Assembly: GCA_903847545.1 (NCBI GenBank)
Contig: CAINDZ010000044.1
Coordinates: 1 to 7,213, forward strand
Length of the DNA stretch: 7,213 nt
Direction: 5' to 3'
Source: an uncultured bacterium
GTDB lineage: Bacteria > Krumholzibacteriota > Krumholzibacteriia > LZORAL124-64-63
The notes beneath the pieces are model-generated. The model ran no database searches, had not been told where the DNA came from, and saw nothing but the letters and a program-made list of their open reading frames with translations. The position numbers were made by a program, and so were the translations under genes. Positions 1 through 6,308 of this stretch are shown one piece after another. Positions within the stretch are counted from its first letter, which is position 1; each line of letters starts with the position of its first letter.

Positions 1-30
1 GCCCACTCCCGGCGTCCAGGGTCCGGCGAC

Positions 31-441
31 CTACTTCACGAGGCGCCGGATGGTGCCCCGCAGCTGCTCGGGGCGCACCGGCTTGTCCAGGATCACGTCG
101 GCCCGCGTCCAGCTCGCGGCCTCGTCCGAGCCGGCCGAGAAGTCCAGGCCCGTCGCCGAACGCACGGCCGTCAGCAGGATCACCGGCACCTCGGGGAACA
201 GCCGCTTCGCCCGGTGGCAGAGCACGAAGCCCGAGTCCTGGTGCTCCATCATCAGGTCGACGACGGCCAGGTCGGGGATGCACGACAGCAGGGCTTCCTC
301 GCCCTCCTCCTGCCCGTGCGCCTTGACGACGGTGTGGCCGTCGGCCTGCAGGATCGCCGAGACCTGTTCCAGCAGGTCGATGTCGTCGTCGACGACCAGG
401 ATGGTCAGGGGCCGGGTCGCCCCGGCGGCTTCGTGGCTCAT
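31..441 (-). CDS. Single-domain (CheY-like) response regulator, last gene of the hydrogenase operon
   Basis: This 136-residue protein is a stand-alone receiver domain with no DNA-binding or other output domain. The receiver landmarks are visible: an acidic cluster D18-D19-D20 after the first strand (ILVVDDD), the likely phospho-acceptor D62 (VVDLMM), the switch threonine T91 (ILLTA), and K120 in a DKP motif. T91 and K120 are about 29 residues apart, some seven more than in CheY, so the beta4-beta5 region has a small insertion. The ATG overlaps the hydA stop in an ATGA arrangement, and a GAGG Shine-Dalgarno lies inside the end of hydA. Both support this start and translational coupling. Known of the family: such proteins are phosphorylated by a histidine kinase and act by protein contact. 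Inference: it links hydrogenase expression or activity to a signal. No partner kinase is in the window. The receiver call is secure; the role is unknown. Confidence 0.9.
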   Translation of the reverse strand: MSHEAAGATRPLTILVVDDDIDLLEQVSAILQADGHTVVKAHGQEEGEEALLSCIPDLAVVDLMMEHQDSGFVLCHRAKRLFPEVPVILLTAVRSATGLDFSAGSDEAASWTRADVILDKPVRPEQLRGTIRRLVK

Positions 442-2159
442 GCGAGCACCTCGCGTTGTTCGTAGTGCGTGTGCAGCAGCTCGTGGCTCAGGGGGCCCAG
501 CGGCTCGCCCAGGAACTCCCGGTACAGGCGCTGCACCTCCTCGTTGCGGTGGCTGACCCGCAGGCTGTCGTCGCGGTCGATGGAGTAGAGGGCGCCCATG
601 CGCGCCTTCACCGCCGCCAGGTCGGCGCCCAGCGGTTGGCCGCCGCCGTTGATGCAGCCGCCGGGGCAGGTCATGACCTCGACGAAGTGCAGGTCGCTGC
701 GCCCGGCCCGGATCTCCTCCATCAGCCGGCGCGCCTGGCCCAGGCTGGAGACGACGGCGGCGCCGATCTCGAGGTCGCCCACCTTGACGCGCAGCTCCTT
801 GCAGCCCTGCATGCCGCGCAGGTCCTCGATCCGGTAGTCGTGCATCTCGCCGCCGGTGATCAGGAAGTACGCGCTGCGCACCGCGGCCTCCATGACGCCG
901 CCCGAGGCCCCGAACAGCTTGCCGGCGCTCGAGCGCTCGCCGAACGGCGTGTCGGCCGTCTCGGGCGCCTGCGCCGCCGGGTCCACGCCGGTGATGCGGA
1001 AGAGCTCGGCCAGTTCGCGCGTCGTCAGCACGTAGTCCACGTCCGACGTGCGGTCGCGCCCCATCTCGGGCCGCGCCGCCTCGAACTTCTTGGCCGTGCA
1101 CGGCATGATCGAGACGCTGACGATGTCCGCCGGGTCCAGCCCCGCCTGCTTCGCGTAGAAGGTCTTCACGACGGCGCCCATCATCTGCTGCGGGCTCTTG
1201 CACGTGGACAGGTTGCCGCGGAACTCGGGGTAGAACTGCTCGACGAACTTGATCCAGCCGGGGCTGCAGCTCGTGAACATCGGCAGGGCGCCGCCCCCGG
1301 TGACGCGCTTCACCAGCTCGCTGCCCTCCTCCATGATGGTGAGGTCGGCCGCGAACGAGGTGTCGAACACCCGCGCGAAGCCGGCGCGCCGCAGGGCGGC
1401 CACCATCTTGCCGTCGAAGTCGACGCCGGGCTCGAAGCCGAACTCCTCGGCGATGGTGACCGACACCGCCGGCGCGTGCTGCACGACGACCGTCTTCGCG
1501 GGGTCGGCCAGCGCGCGCATCACCTCGGCCACGTGGCTGCGCTCGGTGAGGGCGGCGGTGGGGCAGGCCAGGATGCACTGCCCGCAGTTGATGCAGCTGG
1601 AGACGTTCAGGCCCTGGTCGAACGCCGTGCCCACGAACGCCTTGCTGCCCCGGTTGATGAAGTCGATGGCCGCCACGCCCTGGATCTCCTCGCACACCCG
1701 CACGCACTTGCCGCACAGGATGCACTTGTCCGGGTCGCGCACGAGGGCGGGGCTGGACATGTCCTTCGGCCGGGGAGTGCGCGGCCCGCGGAACAGGCGG
1801 TCGCGCACGCCGTGCTCGCGTGCCAGTTGCGCCAGGTCGCAGTTGCCGTTGCGCGCGCAGTACAGGCAGTCGTCCGGGTGGTTGTTCAGCAGCAGCTCCA
1901 CGATCATCTTGCGCGTGGCCAGCACCTGCGGCGTGCGGGTTCGGATGACCATGCCCTCGGCGACGGGATGCGAGCACGACGGCACCAGCCCGCCGAACCC
2001 CTCGACCTCGACCACGCACATGCGGCAGGTGCCCGACGGCAGCAGGCCCTCCATGTGGCACAGCGTGGGCACATGCACGCCGCCGCGCCGCAGCGCCTGC
2101 AGGATCGTCTCGCCCTTGGCGGCTTCCAGTTTCTGGCCGTTGGCCTCGATGACGAACAT
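438..2159 (-). CDS. hydA: [FeFe] hydrogenase catalytic subunit HydA (M3-type, HydABC/HndABCD class)
   Basis: Catalyses reversible proton reduction to H2 at the H-cluster; cytoplasmic, with no signal peptide. The 573 residues contain, in order: a plant-type [2Fe-2S] domain (C34, C45, C48, C62); a NuoG-type His-Cys3 cluster (H94, C98, C101, C107); a 2[4Fe-4S] ferredoxin domain (C146/149/152/156 and C189/192/195/199); the H-cluster domain (about 220-505); and a C-terminal small-subunit-like tail. H-cluster motifs are L1 TSCSPGW (C298), L2 MPCTAKK (C354) and L3 EVMTCPGGC (C498, C502). Numbering runs one behind Clostridium pasteurianum CpI. The proton-path residues C298, E278, E281 and S318 match CpI C299, E279, E282 and S319. 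The oddity is S299 at the position of CpI ligand C300. The length is that of HndD-like enzymes, lacking the extra C-terminal cluster of the longer Thermotoga HydA. The gene starts 9 nt after the hydB stop, with a TGAGG Shine-Dalgarno containing that stop. No HydEFG maturases are in the window. Confidence 0.96.
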   Translation of the reverse strand: MFVIEANGQKLEAAKGETILQALRRGGVHVPTLCHMEGLLPSGTCRMCVVEVEGFGGLVPSCSHPVAEGMVIRTRTPQVLATRKMIVELLLNNHPDDCLYCARNGNCDLAQLAREHGVRDRLFRGPRTPRPKDMSSPALVRDPDKCILCGKCVRVCEEIQGVAAIDFINRGSKAFVGTAFDQGLNVSSCINCGQCILACPTAALTERSHVAEVMRALADPAKTVVVQHAPAVSVTIAEEFGFEPGVDFDGKMVAALRRAGFARVFDTSFAADLTIMEEGSELVKRVTGGGALPMFTSCSPGWIKFVEQFYPEFRGNLSTCKSPQQMMGAVVKTFYAKQAGLDPADIVSVSIMPCTAKKFEAARPEMGRDRTSDVDYVLTTRELAELFRITGVDPAAQAPETADTPFGERSSAGKLFGASGGVMEAAVRSAYFLITGGEMHDYRIEDLRGMQGCKELRVKVGDLEIGAAVVSSLGQARRLMEEIRAGRSDLHFVEVMTCPGGCINGGGQPLGADLAAVKARMGALYSIDRDDSLRVSHRNEEVQRLYREFLGEPLGPLSHELLHTHYEQREVLA

Positions 2160-2168
2160 GGCGGTACC

Positions 2169-5100
2169 TCAGTGCCCTGCGGGCTGGGTGAATTCGATGT
2201 CGCAGCGCAGGCAGCGCCGTGCTTCGCAAAGGGCCCGGTCCTCGGGGATGGCCAGGTCCACCTCCAGGAAGTTGCCGCTGCGCGCGGCCACCGGCAGGTG
2301 GTCGGGGCGCAGGCGCGGGACCGGCGCGTCCTCTTCCTCGTCGCCGCCGACGGGCGGGATGTACGTGTCGGGCAGGGCCACCCGGTGCACCAGCTTCAGC
2401 TGCCGGCCGCCCAGGAAGCGGTCGATCATCAGCGCGGCCTGCTTGCCCGCGGCCACCGCGGCGATCACGGTGCTGGGCCCGGTCACGACGTCGCCGCCAC
2501 CGAAAACGCCCGGCTCGCTGGTCAGGCACGACTCGGGGTGCACCGTCAGGCCGCCCCAGCTCTTCACCTTCAGGCCGTCCAGCGCCTGCGCCTCGGGCTC
2601 CTCGGAGATGGCCACGATGAGCGTGTCGAGGTCGGCCGTGAACTCGCTGCCCGGCACCGGCACAGGGCGCGCCCGGCCGCTGTCGTCGCGGTCGCCCAGC
2701 TCGTTGCGCTGGAACTCGATGCCCGTGAGCCGCCCGCCCGCCGAGCGCACGCCCACCGGCGCCACCAGCGTCTCGATCGTGACGCCCTCCTCGAGGGCCG
2801 CCTCGATCTCCTCGGCGTAGGCCGGCATCTCGCCGCGGGTGCGGCGGTAGAAGACGGTCACGCTCTCGACATCGCGCTGGCGGATGGCCACGCGCGCGGC
2901 GTCCAGCGCGCTGTTGCCGCCGCCGACGATGCCGACGCGACCGCGGGCCGCCTCCTGCCCGTGCAGGTTGTAGGCCTTCAGGAACGCGATGCCCGGGAGG
3001 ATGCCTTCCACCTCGTCGCCCGGCAGGCCCAGCCGCTTCGACTGGTGCGCGCCGATGGCGACGTACACCGCGGCGAAGCCCTGCTGCCGCAGGCCGGCGA
3101 CCGTGAAGTCGCGGCCGAGCGCCTGCCCCGGCGCGAACGTGACGTTCCCGTTCAGCAGCCCGGCGATCTCCTTGCGCAGCACCTCGCGCGGCAAGCGGTA
3201 GGCGGGGATGCCGGCCACCAGCATGCCGCCGGCCTCGGCCTCCTTCTCGAAGACCGTGACGCGGTGGCCCAGCTGCGCCAGCGCGCTGGCCGCCGTCAGC
3301 CCGGCCGGCCCGGCGCCGACCACCGCCACGCGCGGCCCGTCCTTGCGGGCCGGCCTGACGGCGGGCTTGAACGTGGAGGGATCGACCTTGTCCACGACGA
3401 ACCGCTTCAGGTGGCGGATGGCTATGGGCTCGCCGCCCGTGCTGCCGCAGCGGCACGCCGTCTCGCACGGGTGGTGGCACACGCGCGCGCAGGCCGACGG
3501 GAACGGGTTGGCCGTGCGGATGGCCTGGTACGCCTGCTCATAGTCGCCGTGGCTGATGTGCGCCACGTACTTCCACACCTCGGTGCCCACGGGGCAGCCG
3601 CCCTGGCACGGCGCGCCCACCAGCTCGCGGCAGGTGCCCGCCGGGCAGTGGCGGTCGTAGAGGTGCGCCTCGTACTCGTCGCGGAACCAGCGCAGCGTGG
3701 CCAGCACCGGGTTCGGCGCTGTCTGGCCCAGCCCGCACAGCGAGCTCTTCTGGATGGCCTCGCCCAGCTCCCACAGGTGCATCACGCCGCGCACGCGCAG
3801 CAGCGTGTCCAGGCCCTCCTCGTGGCGCCGGTTGTGCGTCAGAGCCTCGAGGATCTCGAGCATGCGCCGGGTGCCCTCGCGGCACGGGATGCACTTGCCG
3901 CAGCTCTCGCTCTGGATGAACTCCATGAAGTACTTCGCCAGGTCGACCATGCAGGTCGTCTCGTCCATGACGACGAGCCCGCCCGAGCCCATGATGGCGC
4001 CGAATTTCCTGAGGTCCTCGTAGTCGCAGGCCAGGTCCAGGTGCGGCTCGGGGATGCAGCCGCCGCTCGGCCCGCCGATCTGCACGGCCTTGCATCGCCG
4101 CCCGTTGGGGATGCCGCCGCCCGCGCCGAAGACCACGTCGCGGATGGGCGTGCCCATCGGCACCTCGACCAGGCCGGTGCGCCGCACCATGCCCGACAGC
4201 GCGAACACCTTCGTGCCCTTGCTGCCCGCCGTGCCCAGCGCCGCGAATGCGGCCGCGCCGCGCTGCATGATCGACGCCACGTTGGCGAACGTCTCGACGT
4301 TGTTGATCACCGTCGGCTTGCCGAACAGGCCCGACTGGATGGGATACGGCGGGCGGGGCCGCGGCATGCCGCGCTTGCCCTCGATGGAGTGCATCAGCGC
4401 CGTTTCCTCGCCGCAGACGAAGGCGCCGGCGCCCATCTTGATGACGATCTCCAGGTCGAAGCCGCTGCCCAGGATGTCGTGGCCCAGCAGCCCGTACGCC
4501 TTGGCCTGCGCGATGGCCAGCTTCAGGTTCTCGATGGCCAGCGGGTACTCGGCGCGGATGTAGACGTACGCCTTCGAGGCGCCGATGGCGAAGCAGCCGG
4601 TGACCATGCCCTCGAGCAGGCGGTGCGGGTCCGACTCGCACACGGCGCGGTCCATGAACGCGCCCGGGTCGCCCTCGTCGGCGTTGCAGATCATGTACTT
4701 CTGCTCGCCCGGCGTCTCCAGCGCCATCTTCCACTTGCGGCCGGTGGGGAAGCCGCCGCCGCCGCGACCGCGCAGGCCGCTGGCGATCACGTCCTCGACC
4801 ACGTCCTCGCGCCGGCGCCCGTGCAGCACGCCGTGCAGCGCCGAGTAGCCGCCGCGCGCGATGTACTCGTCGATGGAGTTGAAGTCGATGATCCCCGAGT
4901 TGGCCAGCACCCAGCGCCTCTGGATCGCCAGGAAGGGATGCTCGCCCAGGTCGCGCACGCCGGCCCACGACTCGAGGCCCGCGACTGGGAACTGGCCCAG
5001 CGCCGCGTCGGCGGGCGCGCGCCCGGCCAGCACCTCGTCCAGCAGCGCGTCCACGCGGTCGGCCGTGACGTTGCCGAACGACACGCGCGCGCGCCCGGGC

Positions 5101-5420
5101 ATCTGCACGTCCAGCATGGGCTCCTCGGAGCACAGCCCGATGCAGCCCACGCGGCGCACCTCGACGTCAAGGCCGCGCTCGGCGCAGTAGGCCTGCGCGC
5201 GCGCCAGCGTGCGGTCGGCGCCGGCGCCCAGGCCGCACGTGCCCGAGCCGACGAAGATGACGGGCTTCTCGACTCGCTCGCCGCGCAGCGCGGCGACCAG
5301 CGCCTCGCAGCGCGCGGCGTCCAGGTCGAACGGTCCCGAGCGCAGGGCCTTCAACAGTTCCGGCGCGGGGTAGGGGGCGGCGTCCCAGCACGAGGGGCGA
5401 CGTTCGTCAGGCGTCCGCAT
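2169..5420 (-). CDS. hydB: HydB (NuoF-like NADH/FMN subunit) fused to a GltD/NfnB-like FAD-NAD(P)H oxidoreductase
   Basis: This 1083-residue fusion is far longer than ordinary HydB. Residues about 50-130 form a thioredoxin-like [2Fe-2S] domain with only three motif cysteines (C62, C93, C97). Residues about 165-590 are the NuoF core: the glycine-rich FMN/NADH loop at 217-228, CNADEGDPGAF at 245-255, CGEETAL at 336-342, and the [4Fe-4S] ligands C507, C510, C513 and C562. A HydB-like CPAGTC (592-597) follows. The usual 2[4Fe-4S] tail is replaced by a GltD-type N-terminal Fe-S domain (nine cysteines, C592-C658), an FAD-binding Rossmann fold (VVGAGPAG, 700-707), an NAD(P)-binding fold (VGGGNSALDAAR, 832-843, then YRRTR) and the FAD-closing GGGDVVTGPST (974-984). 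The end carries C1065, C1070 and C1073. HydB takes electrons from or gives them to NADH; the GltD half suggests NADPH (inference). The start follows an AGGAGG 9 nt upstream and overlaps hydC by 14 nt. The frame is continuous through the junction, so this looks like a true fusion. Confidence 0.93.
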   Translation of the reverse strand: MRTPDERRPSCWDAAPYPAPELLKALRSGPFDLDAARCEALVAALRGERVEKPVIFVGSGTCGLGAGADRTLARAQAYCAERGLDVEVRRVGCIGLCSEEPMLDVQMPGRARVSFGNVTADRVDALLDEVLAGRAPADAALGQFPVAGLESWAGVRDLGEHPFLAIQRRWVLANSGIIDFNSIDEYIARGGYSALHGVLHGRRREDVVEDVIASGLRGRGGGGFPTGRKWKMALETPGEQKYMICNADEGDPGAFMDRAVCESDPHRLLEGMVTGCFAIGASKAYVYIRAEYPLAIENLKLAIAQAKAYGLLGHDILGSGFDLEIVIKMGAGAFVCGEETALMHSIEGKRGMPRPRPPYPIQSGLFGKPTVINNVETFANVASIMQRGAAAFAALGTAGSKGTKVFALSGMVRRTGLVEVPMGTPIRDVVFGAGGGIPNGRRCKAVQIGGPSGGCIPEPHLDLACDYEDLRKFGAIMGSGGLVVMDETTCMVDLAKYFMEFIQSESCGKCIPCREGTRRMLEILEALTHNRRHEEGLDTLLRVRGVMHLWELGEAIQKSSLCGLGQTAPNPVLATLRWFRDEYEAHLYDRHCPAGTCRELVGAPCQGGCPVGTEVWKYVAHISHGDYEQAYQAIRTANPFPSACARVCHHPCETACRCGSTGGEPIAIRHLKRFVVDKVDPSTFKPAVRPARKDGPRVAVVGAGPAGLTAASALAQLGHRVTVFEKEAEAGGMLVAGIPAYRLPREVLRKEIAGLLNGNVTFAPGQALGRDFTVAGLRQQGFAAVYVAIGAHQSKRLGLPGDEVEGILPGIAFLKAYNLHGQEAARGRVGIVGGGNSALDAARVAIRQRDVESVTVFYRRTRGEMPAYAEEIEAALEEGVTIETLVAPVGVRSAGGRLTGIEFQRNELGDRDDSGRARPVPVPGSEFTADLDTLIVAISEEPEAQALDGLKVKSWGGLTVHPESCLTSEPGVFGGGDVVTGPSTVIAAVAAGKQAALMIDRFLGGRQLKLVHRVALPDTYIPPVGGDEEEDAPVPRLRPDHLPVAARSGNFLEVDLAIPEDRALCEARRCLRCDIEFTQPAGH

Positions 5421-5892
5421 GGGTCGTTTCCTCCTGCCGGCACTCGTCCAGGATGCGCTGCAGCTTCAGCGGCGTCACCTTCGCGTGGAACTGCCCGTTG
5501 ATGTTGACCACCGGCGCCAGCCCGCACGCGCCCATGCACGCGACCACTTCCAGGCTGAACTGCCCGTCGCGCGTCGTCTCGCCGGGCCGGATCTTCAGCG
5601 CGCGCGTGACCATCTCCAGCGCCTTGGCCGAGCCCTTCACGTGGCACGCCGTGCCGCGGCACACCATCACGTGGTGCCGTCCCTTGGGCTGGAAGCGGAA
5701 CATGTTGTAGAAGGTGGCGACCCCGTAGATCTTGCTCGTCGGCAGGTTCAGGGCCTGGCCCACGCCGGCGATGGCCTGGCGCGACAGGTAGCCGTCCCGC
5801 GCCTGCACTTCCTGCAGGATGGGGATGAGGCTGTCCCGGCCGGCATCGGGATGAGCCTGCAGGATCAGGTCAACGTCCTTCACGTCGGGCAT
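5407..5892 (-). CDS. hydC: HydC, NuoE-like [2Fe-2S] subunit of the [FeFe] hydrogenase
   Basis: A 161-residue thioredoxin-like [2Fe-2S] ferredoxin of the NuoE/HndA family and the first gene of the operon. The N-terminal half is the helical NuoE region, including the family segment KIYGVATFYNMF (54-65). The cluster ligands have the canonical spacing C78-x4-C83 (CRGTAC) and C119-x3-C123 (CMGAC). In HydABC enzymes this subunit sits beside the FMN site of HydB and takes part in electron flow between NADH and the Fe-S network; it is cytoplasmic. The ATG at 5892 is preferred because AAGGAG lies 7 nt upstream and the protein then begins where the family usually does. An upstream in-frame ATG at 5985 would add 31 low-complexity Pro/Arg/Gly residues and has no such site. 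The stop overlaps the hydB start by 14 nt, which argues for coupled translation. Confidence 0.94.
   Translation of the reverse strand: MPDVKDVDLILQAHPDAGRDSLIPILQEVQARDGYLSRQAIAGVGQALNLPTSKIYGVATFYNMFRFQPKGRHHVMVCRGTACHVKGSAKALEMVTRALKIRPGETTRDGQFSLEVVACMGACGLAPVVNINGQFHAKVTPLKLQRILDECRQEETTHADA
5430..5435 (-). promoter_or_regulatory. Ribosome binding site of hydB
   Basis: The minus strand reads AGGAGG here, 9 nt before the ATG at 5420. It lies inside the last codons of hydC, so ribosomes ending hydC can re-initiate directly on hydB. It fixes the hydB start. Confidence 0.8.
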
Positions 5893-5899
5893 GCGGCCT

Positions 5900-5905
5900 C
5901 TCCTT
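5900..5905 (-). promoter_or_regulatory. Ribosome binding site of hydC
   Basis: The minus strand reads AAGGAG, 7 nt before the ATG at 5892. It decides between this start and the longer in-frame ATG at 5985. Confidence 0.8.
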
Positions 5906-6005
5906 GTTCGGGGCCCGGGCGGTGGCGATGTCGGGCGCCGGCGACCGGGCCCGGGGGCGGCATGGGGCCGTTGGGTGGCGCCCACGAACTGCTCCTATCG
6001 GCACA

Positions 6006-6023
6006 CTGTGAAAAAATTAACAG
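6006..6023. promoter_or_regulatory. Candidate Rex operator upstream of hydC
   Basis: The 18 bp read CTGTGAA-AAAA-TTAACAG: two 7-bp arms that are inverted repeats with one mismatch, separated by 4 bp. This is the size and layout of the Rex operator (TTGTGAA-N4-TTCACAA, with TTAACA arms in some groups). Rex is a repressor released by a high NADH/NAD+ ratio and is known to control fermentative and hydrogenase genes in several phyla. The site lies about 115 nt before the hydC ATG and about where transcription from the candidate promoter would begin, so it is well placed for repression. The assignment rests on the motif and context only. Confidence 0.5.
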
Positions 6024-6027
6024 ATTT

Positions 6028-6056
6028 AATGTGGTGAGGGCATTTTCGGAAGTCAA
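6028..6056 (-). promoter_or_regulatory. Candidate sigma70-type promoter of the hyd operon
   Basis: On the minus strand TTGACT (6056-6051, five of six matches to the -35 consensus) is followed after 17 bp by CACATT (6033-6028), a weak -10 that keeps A2 and T6; TTAAAT slightly downstream is an alternative. Transcription would start near 6020, inside the Rex-like repeat, leaving a leader of about 130 nt. Other weak matches exist in the same AT-rich stretch, for example TATATC near 6190-6195. Confidence 0.33.
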
Positions 6057-6250
6057 CCCGCGAGTTGGGGAATGGTGCGCCAAACTGATATGGGTTTCCA
6101 AAACCGACAAAGACATATTTGACAGACGGTTGACTAGGGTTTCGGGTCTCCCGGGTATGGCCGCGGCGCCGATTGTGGCGCGTGAGTTGATATAAAGTGT
6201 GATCTTGTCCGGTAAGCGCCGCGCTCCCCGGCAAACCCTCCGGGACGGCA

Positions 6251-6282
6251 GCGGCCCCCGGACCATACGGTCCGGGGGCCGC
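6251..6282 (-). terminator. Strong GC hairpin after the PKD/lamin-tail gene, probable terminator
   Basis: A perfect 14-bp inverted repeat (GCGGCCCCCGGACC at 6251-6264 and its complement at 6269-6282) with the 4-nt loop ATAC. It starts 27 nt beyond the stop codon of the minus-strand gene that ends at 6309. Neither side has a T run, so it is not a classical intrinsic terminator. It may act as a U-less hairpin terminator, common in GC-rich genomes, or protect the 3' end of the transcript. Confidence 0.6.
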
Positions 6283-6308
6283 CTGCGCCGTGGCGCTGTC
6301 CCTGGTGT

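Larger units (their letters stand above)
5893..6308. other. Intergenic control region between the PKD gene and the hyd operon
   Basis: About 416 bp without a convincing gene. The part nearest hydC (5893-5990) is very GC-rich. It contains GGGCCCGG at 5911-5918 that can pair with CCGGGCCC at 5945-5952, a possible leader hairpin of unknown meaning. The middle part (about 5995-6200) is clearly AT-richer than the flanking genes and includes a run of six A, as expected of a promoter region. It holds the Rex-like inverted repeat and the candidate promoter listed separately. The part nearest the PKD gene holds the strong hairpin at 6251-6282. Short open frames here have no coding character. Confidence 0.7.

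Noticed and set aside
1..30. Start of a further gene after the response regulator
   Set aside because: Thirty bases are too few to judge. No start with a ribosome binding site and no terminator is visible.
442..3480. Long N-terminal extension of the response regulator frame on the minus strand
   Set aside because: This stretch is an out-of-frame reading of hydA and hydB. Only the last 136 codons, from the ATG at 441, form a receiver domain, and that ATG has its own Shine-Dalgarno.
3538..5133. A 531-codon minus-strand frame inside hydB
   Set aside because: It is an alternate frame of the NuoF-like half, rich in Arg/Gly/Ala with no recognisable domain.
456..5501. A 1681-codon open frame on the plus strand across the whole hydrogenase operon
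   Set aside because: It is the antisense shadow of the GC-rich hyd genes. Its product is low-complexity (rich in A, R, L, H, D and V) with no family motifs, whereas the minus-strand frames carry complete conserved motifs.
5893..5985. Upstream ATG of hydC adding 31 residues
   Set aside because: The added segment is low-complexity Pro/Arg/Gly, and the AAGGAG site belongs to the ATG at 5892.
6045..6085. A sigma54-type promoter around TGGCGCACC on the minus strand
   Set aside because: The -12 GC element at the required spacing is missing.
6119..6160. TTGACA and TTGACT on the plus strand as possible promoters
   Set aside because: Neither has a convincing -10 at 16-18 bp, and no plus-strand gene follows.
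5995..6266. Short open frames (79 and 128 codons) in the intergenic region
   Set aside because: They cover the AT-rich promoter region and the hairpin side, have no clear ribosome binding site, no recognisable domain and no codon bias like the neighbours.
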